A DNA stretch of 64,000 nucleotides from the NCBI RefSeq assembly GCF_027921745.1, contig NC_079240.1, positions 365,001 to 429,000 of the forward strand, in the 5' to 3' direction. The notes below the pieces were generated by a model. That model made no database searches and was not told where the DNA came from. It saw only the letters and a list, made by a program, of their open reading frames with translations. Position numbers and translations under genes: made by a program. Positions 10,020-20,635 of the stretch are shown in pieces (positions within the stretch are counted from its first letter, which is position 1; every line of letters starts with the position of its first letter). The DNA is from Schizosaccharomyces osmophilus. Its lineage: Eukaryota; Ascomycota; Schizosaccharomycetes; Schizosaccharomycetales; Schizosaccharomycetaceae.

Positions 10020-12269
10020 CTAAATAATGCTATGAAGCGCATTACTGAGAACATGTGCCAAAAATCCCTCAACTAAATCAGATTCTTGAAGCAAGTCAAA
10101 CAAAACTCGTAGGCTATCTTCCGATGTGAAGGGTCCTAAAAATGAAGCATTGTCAGCATATTCATTCTTAAGAAATAGTTCTTGGGCTTGAACCCGCATC
10201 TGTTCGTCACTTTCTTGATGTACTGCAAATTCTGAATGGCTATGAAATAAACTGTTCTTTAAAGCTTCCTCCAAATATAAGTCATCGTCATCTCTATTTT
10301 CTGAAGTAGGATTCCAGCTTGCACCTTTCTGATCATCAGAGGCACTTTCTCGGCTTAAATTTCTCAAATGTTCCTGTACTTTTTCTTTTTCTTCAGGCCA
10401 TATATTGAGAATTAACGAAGTAAAAAAGTCACCAAGCAGCTGCGGATTTGATAGCTTTGCAAAAACGTGATCTTTCAACATCTTTTCCACTATCCCAGAA
10501 AAGTCTACGGGTCCATACACAAGTAATGACTTCATTACAGATAAAGTGGTCCGTCGAAGAAACCAAGATTTAGGATTTAAGCAAGAAAGCTCACCAAAAA
10601 GAGCAAAACCACTATCAATAATTTCTTTTAAAGTTTCCTCTTGAATACAAAACGCAGAAGGGTCATCCTTATATGGATTGCTTTCAGAAGAATAACTGGA
10701 ATCATTTTTTCCTTCATTTTTATTTTCAAATGATTGACTATCATTTTCCATAGATGACAGATCATTAGACGGCATATTGGTCAAGTCAGTATCCTCCAGC
10801 ATACTTTTCTCGAATTTGGTATTCCAACTAGTTTCCGTATTCGAGGAGTCTTCCGAATTTTTTGAATGCGCAGATTTTCCGCTTACAATCTTTGTGACTT
10901 CTATAAGCTTATTTGAAACAGAAGATAAAGAAGAATTGCTATGCTTTTCCATCCCATCAACCACATCATCGGGTAAAGGTTGAAAAGTCAAAGACTTACA
11001 AAAAAACTTCCGGACAACAGCATCATTGGATAACTTTGGATTTTGAACTATTCCATTCAAAAATACCGATAAATCCTGCTGGAAATGGTTAAATGTTCGG
11101 CTTCTCCATCCAGGAAACGTTAACGGGTTTCCAACTGCATGCTGATATTCTTTTCTTAAATCTTTATACAGAGTTTTGAAATCAGTATAAGTTCGATAGA
11201 TAATCCAAGGAGGGATATCCGAATGCAAAGGATGTACCGTTATAACAAATTTTAGATTCTTTTTATCTTTTATCGGAAAAACAACATCTTTAGCCTCAAG
11301 CGAGCGATATTGAATATGGATTTCTGCTTCAAAGAGAGCACTATTATATGAGCTAGACGTTTGAAGATTGCCACCCATAGGTAAGGTTGACAAGGGGGAT
11401 GAGTCTTTGAGTGTTTGGTTTAATAGGCATCGATTTATGTACGTATTCCTGCCTAAGCATTCCTCCTTTTCCTTTGAAGGAGAAAAGAAAAGGATGATAC
11501 AACGATTGACAAACACTGGCTTAGCACAATGCGTTGTGATTTTTTTAAAAACTTGCATAGCGAGAACTTCCCGCAATAGAACATGTAAAGGAAGACATGC
11601 GGCGTCTTCTGGTTTGCAGAACTTTGTTACCATTGCAGAAGCCTGAGAGCGTAACGCTTGTTCGTTTGCTGCTTTGTCTAGCATTTTTGCGACCGCCGAG
11701 TTGGGATAACGAACAGCAAATTCCGTAATGGGTATTTTTTTGCTCAAAAAAATATTCAAGTCGGAAAGCAAAAACGTAATCGTATTCAAAACGTTTTTTA
11801 ACATCTCAAAAATCAGGTAGGAGGAATCTTGAGCGCGCAAGTAAGAATAAAAGTTTCTCATGATATACCCAATGGTGTTCTCTACCTCTGAAACAAACGC
11901 CTTATCACTACTCACTTGTGCATACCAACCGTGTATGTAATGATGTGTAAGTTTCGTTATGAGAAGAAGAAGGGGGTCTTCCAACTCCTTTGGGAGTTTG
12001 TGCTGAGGAAATCTTTGAGGGACATAATGAGCCGGACCCTCTACCTTCGGATGTTTGATGTTCAAGACAATATTTCCATCTTCTTGGATCAACCCCAGGA
12101 CACCAACGCCAACAAAAATGCCTAGTGTAAAATACACAACGCGTCCAAAAGAAGCATGAAGATAATAAAATAACAAAATAAACAAAGCAGATACTCCTAT
12201 ATATCTTGGATGATTCCCTAAGCTTATAAACGCCTTTTGAGCCGTCGATAATTCCCATTCCATGAACAT
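10020..12269 (-). CDS. mug122: Membrane-anchored PXA/PX/nexin-C domain protein (Mug122-like)
   Basis: Intronless, 749 aa. Two hydrophobic segments at about residues 24-62 form a membrane hairpin. They are followed by a PXA domain (about 95-275), a phosphoinositide-binding PX domain (about 310-435, with PPWIIYRTYTDFKTLY and the PGWRSRTF region), a serine-rich linker, and a C-terminal sorting-nexin-associated region (about 555-670). The family includes SNX13/SNX14 and yeast Mdm1-type contact-site proteins, which tether the ER to vacuole, endosome or lipid droplets. The S. pombe gene here, as I recall, is mug122, upregulated in meiosis. No RGS domain is apparent between PXA and PX. The MFMEWELS start could also begin at Met3. 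Confidence 0.88.
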   Translation of the reverse strand: MFMEWELSTAQKAFISLGNHPRYIGVSALFILLFYYLHASFGRVVYFTLGIFVGVGVLGLIQEDGNIVLNIKHPKVEGPAHYVPQRFPQHKLPKELEDPLLLLITKLTHHYIHGWYAQVSSDKAFVSEVENTIGYIMRNFYSYLRAQDSSYLIFEMLKNVLNTITFLLSDLNIFLSKKIPITEFAVRYPNSAVAKMLDKAANEQALRSQASAMVTKFCKPEDAACLPLHVLLREVLAMQVFKKITTHCAKPVFVNRCIILFFSPSKEKEECLGRNTYINRCLLNQTLKDSSPLSTLPMGGNLQTSSSYNSALFEAEIHIQYRSLEAKDVVFPIKDKKNLKFVITVHPLHSDIPPWIIYRTYTDFKTLYKDLRKEYQHAVGNPLTFPGWRSRTFNHFQQDLSVFLNGIVQNPKLSNDAVVRKFFCKSLTFQPLPDDVVDGMEKHSNSSLSSVSNKLIEVTKIVSGKSAHSKNSEDSSNTETSWNTKFEKSMLEDTDLTNMPSNDLSSMENDSQSFENKNEGKNDSSYSSESNPYKDDPSAFCIQEETLKEIIDSGFALFGELSCLNPKSWFLRRTTLSVMKSLLVYGPVDFSGIVEKMLKDHVFAKLSNPQLLGDFFTSLILNIWPEEKEKVQEHLRNLSRESASDDQKGASWNPTSENRDDDDLYLEEALKNSLFHSHSEFAVHQESDEQMRVQAQELFLKNEYADNASFLGPFTSEDSLRVLFDLLQESDLVEGFLAHVLSNALHSII

Positions 12270-13010
12270 GTGTAACAGCCAAACAACAAATTCGACTCGA
12301 TACGTTCAAATTTTTATCCAACGTCTAACTTCCACTATCTATTAAGCAAACGTATTAAACTGATCGTCAGAAATTTGTGAAGGCACAGTGAAATCCAATA
12401 ACTTTTTGTTTCAATCGGTATAAGAAGGAATTGGGCATAAATATCGGGTATAAGAAGAATCTATTCAATTTATGGATTCACCACAGATGCTCAGTAAAAC
12501 GTATATTCCAAGTACCGGAATTGGATATAAAACATGATGTTTGCAAAGGAAGACATGAATTTGTTCAGCCTCCCATCCATGGCTCAAGCTGACATAATAG
12601 GGCTATTTACTCCATTTCCGTAAAGACCATAAAGCAATCCAACGTAATCTATCGAAATCATAAAATTCCATTAAATCGGTAATTCTTTATTTATCAGAGG
12701 AAATAGGGAAAAAAATCGAAAAATGCAGGTGCTATGGAGCAACTAATACATTCCTTTTGGCACAGGTAGAGACTACTGTAAAGCGTCAATGGAACACATC
12801 CATATCGTCTTTAGCGTTTTTAACACCATATTCAATAACCTCGTTAAAGGCTTTCCTTTGATGGCGTAAATGCAATAATACAAATGATTACAATTTACAG
12901 TATAATGCTACCGATATACTCAACTCAACCATAGAAATTAATTACTGCCTTAAAAAACCAAAAGTAGTATTTGTAGGTATAAAACAGAAGCGAAAATCAA
13001 ATTAAGGCAT
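12270..13010. other. mug122 promoter and rpl19 3' region
   Basis: 741 bp between two minus-strand genes. It holds the mug122 promoter and the L19 3' UTR. I looked for C/D and H/ACA snoRNA boxes, common near ribosomal genes, and found none convincing. Confidence 0.5.
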
Positions 13011-13592
13011 CTACTCCTCGATTTGGTCAGCAGCGGTGTAAGCTTGCTCACGCTTCTCTCCGACAACCTTAGCTCTACGGAGACGAGCAGCCTTGGAACG
13101 AGTACGGCGAGCATCTTGTTGCTCTTGAAGTAACTTGGTACGGTTGGCTTCGGCCTTAGCACGTTGGATGTGCTCAATCAAAGCACGCTTGTGCTTGAAG
13201 GTGTTACCCTTAGCAGCCAAATAAAGGCTGTGGTAAAGGTGCTTGTCGATCTTACCAGTTTCACGGTACTTACGGAGGAGACGGCGCAAGACACGTTGAC
13301 GACGCATCCAGACGACAGCAGAGGGCATACGAGCCTCGGCAGTACCCTTACGCTTACCGTAACCGGTGTGACGGCCAAGACGCTTGGCGGCATGAGTCTT
13401 GCGGATACGGAAGCGAGAGTGCATCAAGTTGGGCTTGCGGATGAGCAAACCGTCCTTGACCAACTTGCGAATGTTTTGGCGGCTGTTGGCGTTGCTAATT
13501 TCACTGAGCTCATTGGGATCCATCCAAACCTTACGCTTACCGCATTTTAAAACGGAAGAAGCAAGGCGCTTCTGCGTAGTGAGATTTGCCAT
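13011..13592 (-). CDS. rpl1902: 60S ribosomal protein L19 (eL19)
   Basis: Intronless, 193 aa. eL19 is a structural protein of the large subunit that forms an intersubunit bridge through its long C-terminal helix. The family is clear throughout: N-terminal [24 protein letters not shown], the [17 protein letters not shown] core, then a highly basic alanine/arginine-rich helix to the end. Codon use is strongly biased (CGT, AAG, GCC/GCT), as for highly expressed genes, unlike most neighbours. Position and orientation match rpl1902 of S. pombe as I recall it; the paralogue would lie elsewhere. The promoter carries HomolD and HomolE boxes. Confidence 0.97.
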   Translation of the reverse strand: MANLTTQKRLASSVLKCGKRKVWMDPNELSEISNANSRQNIRKLVKDGLLIRKPNLMHSRFRIRKTHAAKRLGRHTGYGKRKGTAEARMPSAVVWMRRQRVLRRLLRKYRETGKIDKHLYHSLYLAAKGNTFKHKRALIEHIQRAKAEANRTKLLQEQQDARRTRSKAARLRRAKVVGEKREQAYTAADQIEE

Positions 13593-13659
13593 TGTGTTGG
13601 TCGGTTGGAAGGGGAGTGTTTCGCAAGAATTCTCATAGTCAAAGTTGCCCTCATGTCAG

Positions 13660-13667
13660 CAGTCACA
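13660..13667 (+). promoter_or_regulatory. HomolD box of the rpl19 promoter
   Basis: An exact CAGTCACA lies 68 bp upstream of the rpl19 ATG, written on + while the gene is on -. HomolD replaces the TATA box in fission yeast ribosomal-protein promoters and works in either orientation (bound by Rrn7). Confidence 0.88.
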
Positions 13668-13679
13668 GTTTCTACCTTT

Positions 13680-13689
13680 ACCCTAACCT
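13680..13689 (+). promoter_or_regulatory. HomolE-like box of the rpl19 promoter
   Basis: ACCCTAACCT matches the HomolE consensus ACCCTACCCT at 9 of 10 positions. It lies 12 bp beyond the HomolD box on the upstream side, the usual order in fission yeast ribosomal-protein promoters. Confidence 0.8.
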
Positions 13690-14578
13690 GGAAAGATTGC
13701 TCGGGTAACAGGGGTAAGTAACAATAAACAAACCAAAGCAAACCAAAACAGAGGCAGGCTGTATGTAAGAAGCCATCGCTTGTCTTCCCTGCACAAGGTT
13801 GTCTCGCAATTGAACTAATAATGAAATAAGAAGAATGTACAAACAAAGCTACTGACATCTTTAGATGAAGATTTGCTGGCAATGGCTTTTATGAGATTAC
13901 CTATAGCAAAACCTTTGAACTATACAGCAATCTTATAGCAAAAGGTTTGTAAACTACGAGAACTTGTGGGGTTTCCTTATCTTTGGCAAGACAATGTACC
14001 AGATATAGAAGGAAATTTGTCTACAGGGTACAGCATTACCAAGCTCAAAAGATAAAAAAGCATTAAACTTGTAAGGTGGAATGGATAAATTAATTTTTTA
14101 AAAAAACCAAAATAGGGATTTGATTATAGAAGATGCAGGTATGGGTTTTCGTCAGCATCCCAATAAGCTATAACCCCAGTAAAAGGAAAGGCATGGGAAT
14201 AATAAATACTTAACGAACGTCGAAACTGTAGTTTTTATTTCATAGTGAGAAAGCCCAAAATATTTTCATAATGTTTATCCAACAACTAAACCAATTCAAG
14301 GTGGATGAGTGAGTATGAAAGATTGAAAGAGAAATCACACACTGACAAAAAATTCATTATAATTCCAAAAAGGGGGTTTTTACGACATAAACAGCGACCA
14401 AAATCCAAAAAGGAACGAATGGGAATAGAGCGTGCAACCTTCTCTCATCCTACGAGAACAAGGGAGAGGAGGAGGAGGACTGGCAAAGAAGTCTTTCGGT
14501 AATAAATAAGTATAGGTACAAAAAGAAGGAAGACTATACGCATGACCAATGGGAAATGAATGCTAGCATACGAAAAAG

Positions 14579-15421
14579 TTATTCATCAAAAAAACCTTCT
14601 TCATGAAAAGCTTTCCATAATCGACTAGCCTTGTTGACATCTACACGGCTAGCACGCTGTGCATCTGTTTTCCGAAAACCCAGCCCCTGTTGTTTTCGAT
14701 AATTCCATTCGGCAAAAATGCGTCGTTTATTGTCCAGATACACTGCACAGGGTAAACGAAGGGTAGAAGCCAAATGGACTTCAGCAGGATGTAAAAGATG
14801 GTAATGAGGGTCATTCGAAAGGTCTAGAGGAGGACCCTTCCATTCAGCACGCAGAGGACGAGGATGGGACCGTTTATCGAGCACAGACATGTCGGGACAA
14901 AAATCAGGCAGGGCTTCGAATGGGATATTTGCAACGTCCATGCCATTGTACTGGCCTGACCCGCGTGTTGACTTCCTTCCCCTTGTTTCGACCGGAGAAA
15001 CAGAAGCTTCTGGGGTTGGCAGTTCTGAATTGCGAGTGCCTGGTCCACTATTGGATGGTGAAGGTTCGCGAGAGGTATTCTTTGACGACGAAGTCTCCGC
15101 TTCTATCACAGAAGAGACAATGCGATTTCCACGACGTCCAACAAAACCTTGACGACGCACTTTTGCAATTGGCTTTACATGTTCTTTGCGAAGCCATATC
15201 CTTTCTTGCTGAAGCCAAAGTTTTGGTTGGCTTTTGTAGACTTCATAAACAATCCCCTTCATACAAGCGCACAGGTTTTGCTTTCTTAAAGAAGAACCAT
15301 CTCGAATGCCGTTCGAGTGAAAGGTCAATGCTTTTGACTTGGGAGGTGAAAGAGGAGGTGTTATAAGAATGCAATCGTTTCCATTTCCAGTTGAACTCTC
15401 TTGTCCTTTCAAAATATGCAT
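14579..15421 (-). CDS. laf2: SWIRM domain protein Laf2 (Clr6 histone deacetylase complex factor)
   Basis: Intronless, 280 aa from the first ATG (MHILKGQ); the open frame extends upstream only through a non-ATG codon. The C-terminal 90 residues form a SWIRM domain, a small helical module that binds DNA or histone tails. The diagnostic stretch RLPCAVYLDNKRRIFAEW is followed by a helix and the terminal NKASRLWKAFHEEGFF. The N-terminal two thirds are serine/proline-rich and disordered, with a basic patch near residues 75-105. The S. pombe orthologue at this position is, from memory, Laf2 of the Clr6 L complex. The call as a SWIRM protein is firm; the complex assignment rests on orthology. Confidence 0.85.
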   Translation of the reverse strand: MHILKGQESSTGNGNDCILITPPLSPPKSKALTFHSNGIRDGSSLRKQNLCACMKGIVYEVYKSQPKLWLQQERIWLRKEHVKPIAKVRRQGFVGRRGNRIVSSVIEAETSSSKNTSREPSPSNSGPGTRNSELPTPEASVSPVETRGRKSTRGSGQYNGMDVANIPFEALPDFCPDMSVLDKRSHPRPLRAEWKGPPLDLSNDPHYHLLHPAEVHLASTLRLPCAVYLDNKRRIFAEWNYRKQQGLGFRKTDAQRASRVDVNKASRLWKAFHEEGFFDE

Positions 15422-16898
15422 TCTATACCTTTTTTGTTTCAGCACTCAATCCAATGGCCTTAATCTTTACCCCCAAAAATGAGGTTTTGGTATCTTGCTA
15501 AAGACACCTTTCTGTGGGACACATTTTTGTGTAAGCCCTAACATGGTACCCTAATTGTTCACCACCACTTGGGCTGGTCGTTAGGCACTCATTTGCAAAG
15601 CATTTCGCCTTTTGTATCCTTACAATTCAAACAATTGTGAATTCTACATAACTAAAAATTGAACGATGTTTCCTAACTTCATGGTCTATGCATAGAAACC
15701 ACCCACTAGTTCCAACAGGAGCTTGAGTTTGTAAAGTTTTCGAAACATTTTCTTTTCCTTTTTCTATTTCCATATCTCTTAAATAAAATACAAAAAAAAT
15801 TTAGAAATATAAGTAATGTTTTCTACATCCAAAGAAGACCAAATCCTTGTACAAAAAATTATGACGCTTTTCATGGATGTACTGCTCTACGACTCGTCCA
15901 ACCTTACAAAAAAAGCCGAACTAAAGGCACAAGCACCAGTAAAGCTAGCAAGCACTTAGAACTGAAATAGCAAACGATAAATCCTTGTTGCATTCGACCC
16001 CGACTTTTCTCACAAAAGAAGAAACCACATGCTGCACTGTTTTTTTCTCCTCTAGGTCTTTACAAATTGATTCAATATCAATCGGCATATGACAATGATT
16101 AGATTGTCTTTTCTTGAGCTATTGACATTCCCTTTTTTTTCCCTCGCAGACTTTGACATTTTTTCGCTTTTCTTTTTTTGTTTACAAGGGAACATTGCTA
16201 CCTGTGTGACCCAAAGCAGGAACAATGTTGCTTCTCTAGTCTTTATGCTCCGAGATCACCAGCCAATGAAACCAGCGGTATTATTTCATTCTTTGTTCTT
16301 CTATAGTCCCACATCAGTAAATTCGGTTGTACGTTCGTTCTCAGTATGTAATTTAGTGCGTAGAAGCACACATCGATATAGAATTCACAGAAGTGAAACG
16401 TACAACGCAAATGCCTGGAAAAATTTCGCATGTTTTGTTTTTTCTCTAAAGCAAGCAACAAGACAAAGGATATCACGGATTTTTGGGGTAAAAGGGGTTC
16501 TTGTTGCATTCTTTTTCTTATTTTCTTCATTTATTTTCATTCGGGTTTATTGGGTTACGTTAAAGGAAAACCTCTTTTTTTTAGCCTTGTTCAACAATAC
16601 GTGCGTGTACGGTGTGCGTATGATAAACCGTGTTTTCTTTGCTTATTTTGAATTGGAAACGTTTTGTATGTTCTTTTGTCCCTAGTTGTTCTTCATTCCA
16701 TCTCTGTTCGAGTACACAAGAATTGGTCGCTTTGTACCAGACTTCATCTGTAGAATTTCAACTTATTTTTTTTGGTTACATTTTAAGAATTTTATATCGG
16801 GTTTCTTTTTTGGGTTTTGTTTATACCGGACTGTATCGGCTGGTCTGTTGTGTTTTCAATATTGGTATTTTAAATTTGCATCTGTTTCGCTTTATAAT
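15422..16898. other. Long divergent intergenic region laf2-ubp16
   Basis: 1.48 kb between divergent genes. The right half is strongly T-rich on +. It contains a 198-codon ATG-started frame (16089-16685) that I list only as a candidate. The remainder shows no gene, tRNA or clear motif. Confidence 0.5.
16089..16685 (+). CDS. Doubtful 198-aa hydrophobic ORF upstream of ubp16
   Basis: It starts at an ATG and runs 198 codons, ending 213 bp before the ubp16 start. I do not recognise the product. Several Phe/Leu-rich hydrophobic stretches arise from T-runs in the DNA. A T-rich, A-poor strand produces few stop codons by chance, so this may be a compositional artefact or part of the ubp16 5' leader. 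The middle part (about residues 60-130) is more mixed in composition. Confidence 0.2.
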   Translation: MTMIRLSFLELLTFPFFSLADFDIFSLFFFCLQGNIATCVTQSRNNVASLVFMLRDHQPMKPAVLFHSLFFYSPTSVNSVVRSFSVCNLVRRSTHRYRIHRSETYNANAWKNFACFVFSLKQATRQRISRIFGVKGVLVAFFFLFSSFIFIRVYWVTLKENLFFLALFNNTCVYGVRMINRVFFAYFELETFCMFFCP

Positions 16899-18293
16899 AT
16901 GTCGTTGGCAATGCTGAATGGCTCAGTGAATCTTGCTGTAAAGCATTCCCTTGACGATCTCTTGGGTAACCCAGTTCGCTTTCGTGCCGCTTCTGTCAGT
17001 ACTAGCTCTACACCTGAAGGGCCCTATGTTCCTTTGAATGCACCCAAGAACGAAAAGGCGGGTGATTTTCCAGGATCTAAAGATTCTGAAAAGAATTCAT
17101 CATCCAACAAGCCCTTGTCCGTCAGCGTTCCTTCCGCTGAGCGTAAAAAACCTTCTGGTACCCGTGGCGAAGGTGCGGACGATTTTGTTGACGAAGACCC
17201 GTCTTTCATTCCCCCTGCTCGCATTCTATATCCTGAGGAAAAGATTGCTTTGAACTGGCAATCAGTTCTCCAAAATGCACCAGGTCTTGTCAACCTCGGC
17301 AACACTTGCTTTATGAATTCCGTTTTACAAATGATGACCCATACCCCTCCTTTGGCACAATATTTACTTTCTGCTCAGCATTCCATGGCCTGTCGATTAA
17401 ATTCTTGTGTCTTGTGTAAAATGGAACAGCAAGTTGCTCGTGCCTTTCCTAACAAAGGTGCCAAGCGCGCTTCTGCATTCAAACCATCAGGTATTCAGGG
17501 CATGCTGAAAGTAATAGCAAGCCATTTTCGCCCTTACCGCCAAGAAGACGCACACGAATTTATGCGTTGTTTAGTAGATGCTTGGCAAAAGTCTTGTCTT
17601 CAAAATTACAAGAATTTAGATCATCCTAGTCGAGAAACTTCCGTCGTCCACCGTATCTTTGGTGGATACCTTCGCCAGCAAATCCTTTGTTCTGTTTGTA
17701 AGAAGCCTTCCAATACTTATCAGGCATTGCTCGATCTGTCTATAGAAGCAAAAGATGCATCGATGCTGGATTGCTTAAAACAATTCGTCCAAGCTGAAAA
17801 ATTAATCAAGCAAAATCGCTATCGCTGTAGCAACTGCAAGAAGTTAGTGGATGCAACAAAAACCATGACTGTTTATCGCGCTCCTAATATTCTTACCATT
17901 CATTTTAAGCGTTTTACCTTCAACGGCTATAATGCTACCAAAATCGGTAAGCATATTTCCTATCCTGAGCGATTCGATCTTGCCCCTTATATGTCAGATC
18001 CTTCTCGCTCTTGTCGGTACGAACTGATTGGCGTCTTAGTCCACGCAGGTGGAAGCACTCGAAGTGGCCATTACTATTCTTTCTGCAAAAGTAGTAATGG
18101 TATGTGGCTCAAGTTTGACGATGAGTTTGTCTCAAATTCTAGCATCGATCGGGTATTGAATCAACAGGCCTATATTTTGCAATACAGACGTATTACGGAA
18201 TCTTCTTCCGGTAAGAGAAAAACTGGTGATGCAGGCATCTCTGCACAATCCAACAATCAGAAAAAGAAAAAGAAAAAGAGTGTGTCTTTTTAA
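16899..18293 (+). CDS. ubp16: Ubiquitin C-terminal hydrolase Ubp16 (USP family)
   Basis: Intronless, 464 aa from the ATG of MSLAMLNG. The frame is open further upstream, but that part is T-rich and does not fit the family. It is a thiol protease removing ubiquitin from proteins. The USP fold starts at about residue 128 with the Cys box GLVNLGNTCFMNS (catalytic Cys137). A CxxC pair zinc ribbon (CSVCKK and CSNCKK) sits in the middle. The His box is GGSTRSGHYYSFCK, followed by WLKFDDEFV with the catalytic Asp. It resembles yeast Ubp10/human USP36-USP42, which act in the nucleolus. The C terminus is a lysine-rich tail (KKKKKKS), consistent with nuclear or nucleolar location. Confidence 0.95.
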   Translation: MSLAMLNGSVNLAVKHSLDDLLGNPVRFRAASVSTSSTPEGPYVPLNAPKNEKAGDFPGSKDSEKNSSSNKPLSVSVPSAERKKPSGTRGEGADDFVDEDPSFIPPARILYPEEKIALNWQSVLQNAPGLVNLGNTCFMNSVLQMMTHTPPLAQYLLSAQHSMACRLNSCVLCKMEQQVARAFPNKGAKRASAFKPSGIQGMLKVIASHFRPYRQEDAHEFMRCLVDAWQKSCLQNYKNLDHPSRETSVVHRIFGGYLRQQILCSVCKKPSNTYQALLDLSIEAKDASMLDCLKQFVQAEKLIKQNRYRCSNCKKLVDATKTMTVYRAPNILTIHFKRFTFNGYNATKIGKHISYPERFDLAPYMSDPSRSCRYELIGVLVHAGGSTRSGHYYSFCKSSNGMWLKFDDEFVSNSSIDRVLNQQAYILQYRRITESSSGKRKTGDAGISAQSNNQKKKKKKSVSF

Positions 18294-18773
18294 ATTAACA
18301 AGGGCCATTTAATTCTTTCTTTCATTCGTTAATTCATATTTAATTTCCTTTGTTTCTTAATATGTTACGTCGTTTTGTCTGTCTTCAACAGCTAAACACT
18401 TAGCAAACTTTGCATTTTTGGCAATGTAATCTTTCTTTCATATAACTTTTAGCATCATGAACAATTCTTTCAACCTTTACGGTTTAGCAGCATCCTAGTA
18501 TAAAGGAATTCATATGTAATTTACCTTACCTTCAATGATGTATTCTGATGCAGCAACTGCTGGTTTTGCGAACCAATTCCTATAAACTCAATAATCGCTA
18601 TAAAAAGTTAAGTTGGCACATTTCATATGTAACTTTGTCTATTCTTTGCTATTGCCTTTAATACCATCAATTGAGTCACTTGGCACAGCGAAGAGCATCT
18701 GCAAACCAGCGACATAACCATCCAGTTTCTCGATATCTTATTCAAAAGCCGTTTTAGCAAGTGAGGCAAATAT
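18294..18773. other. ubp16-ctl1 intergenic region
   Basis: This holds the ubp16 3' UTR and the ctl1 promoter, both on +. I see no gene or recognisable element. Confidence 0.5.
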
Positions 18774-20635
18774 ATGTTTAGTGATTGTAAGTATTATAAA
18801 TAAGTTTACAAACTAATAAATAGATGCTTCACGTTTTCTTGCACAATCTAGATTTTCTTCAGCCGGTCAACAACATTCTGGCTTTAGAACATCGAATTCA
18901 CAGCTAGACGTAACCGGGCCTTCGCTACCAAGGTCAATTGAGAATGATCATGATTTCTTAAGGACTAATGAAGCCTCTTCTGCTGGAACGAGTGGATTAC
19001 ATTCTCTCTTAAACTCAGAATCAATAAATTGGCAATTGAGAGAAGAGGAGCAGTCCGATAGGTCCGAGATTCTTTCAAATAGTGATTCAAGAGACAAAAG
19101 GTTCATGTACATGTCAAATGGTGTTGTGGAGTCGTCTGCACAACCAGAAAGTGAGTCGAATTTGTCCCCCAGTGGGAGCGACGAATTTATGGAATTGCCA
19201 AATGAGCGATTTATGAAAACTGAGAGAAAAATACCAGATAAAAAATGGGGCATCTTATTTGGCTGTCTTTGCCTTGCTATGTTCACCTATAGTATCCTTA
19301 CTATATGGCGAACGAATCCTGATTCTCCTCCACTGACATCTGCATATGCCACTATTCAAAGAGCCTTTCCGCTCTTTCAAAAGGATGCCGCTGTTTGTAT
19401 GTTCCTTGCTGTAGCATGGCTCTTTTTCTTAGTCGCAGTCCCCCAGTTCCTTGTTTTTCTTTTAGCCGCTGCACCTATTTCCATGTTTGCTTTTTCTATT
19501 TATTTATTTAACGCTTCAAGAATTCACTTGGAGAATTCCGTTCAGTCTAGTGTTATGCGAGTGACCGCTGTAATTCTTCTTTTATTCACTACAATTTGTT
19601 CGACCTATATTTGGCGACATTGGAGTCGATTTGAAACTTCTTTTAATATCGTTAAACTCGCATGCCGTGTGATTTCAGACATTCCCCAAATCGTGTTGGT
19701 ATTCATAAGCTTCTTAGTTTCCTTTTACATTTTGATTTTTATATGGGTCCGTTTGTTTGCTCGGCTGTTTTTGCGTGGATCTTCATTCGTAGGTTCAGTT
19801 TGGGTTTTACCAAAAAGTTCGTGGATATTAGCTTCATTTTATGCTTTCCATTTTCTTTGGCTTTGTGTGTTTCTGAACTCACTACAGTGGTAAGTGCAAA
19901 AAAGATATTTAGATATACTAACGTATTTACAAAGTGCTATTTTATCATCGATCGTCTCACAATGGTTTTTCTATCGAAATACGAGAATGACCGCAACCAA
20001 AACCAATTTGGTTTCTCATTTTTTTTCCGATGTCCTTTCTAATCATTACGGATTGTGCTCACTTTCTTCCTTGTTAACCATTACCACTAAAATCCCCCTT
20101 CATTTTCTTCCGAGATGGTTGCGGCACACTTTTCATCTGGTATACTATATGTTTACTTCCATTTCGGCTTCTTACGTGGCTTCTCCTCTTGCACTTGCAT
20201 ATGCATCAATATATTCAATTCCGTATATGAATGCATCGAAAGCGCTTAGTCAAATTGAGCAGTTAAATCGGGTAAATTTACGTCGGCACTGCTATTACCT
20301 TTCGAAATACACGCTGCTTGTTGCTCGCACTGTGCTGGCCGTTGGAGTTGGTATTACAGCGTGGAATTTTTCAATCCACTCGAATGGAATTTTTTACGGA
20401 TACCTGGTGGGACTTCTTGGTGGATTCTTAGCATGGCTATTTATAGGAGTGATTGAAGGAGGTCTGAGTATGCTGTATGTTTTAGTAGTTTCCTTTATTG
20501 TTTGCTTACTGACTATCGACCAGGGTTGATGCCTTGTTAATATGTTCTATTATTGACATTTCCAGTTGTCAAGGCGACCCGAATGGTTCCCACTGTTACG
20601 AAGCTTGGCAGCTTTTCGAATCCAACGGATTGTAA
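18774..20635 (+). CDS. ctl1: Choline transporter-like (CTL) family membrane protein
   Basis: Four exons: 18774-18786, 18824-19889, 19935-20474 and 20524-20635, 576 aa. Introns are 37, 45 and 49 nt with donors GTAAGT, GTAAGT and GTATGT and branches ACTAAT, ACTAAC and CTGAC. The first coding exon is only 13 nt (MFSD plus one base). A polar N tail of about 135 residues precedes around ten transmembrane segments of the CTL/Pns1 type. The last segment, VDALLICSIID, is recovered only after splicing the third intron and matches the DTLxxCxxxD signature of the family. The S. pombe gene at this position is, as I recall, ctl1, whose product was linked to Atg9 and autophagy. The final exon could be shortened by another intron; I used the first in-frame stop. 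Confidence 0.85.

Larger units (their letters stand above)
13593..14578. other. rpl19 promoter and laf2 3' region
   Basis: 986 bp. Beyond the HomolD/HomolE promoter it holds no supported gene. A 65-codon ATG frame on + (14305-14502) is very purine-rich, basic and repetitive (KERM, RERRRR). I treat it as compositional, opposite the laf2 3' UTR. Confidence 0.5.

Noticed and set aside
14305-14502. 65-aa basic ORF on + opposite the laf2 3' end
   Set aside because: Purine-rich DNA gives a repetitive Arg/Lys/Glu product; no recognisable domain, and stop codons are rare in such composition only by chance.
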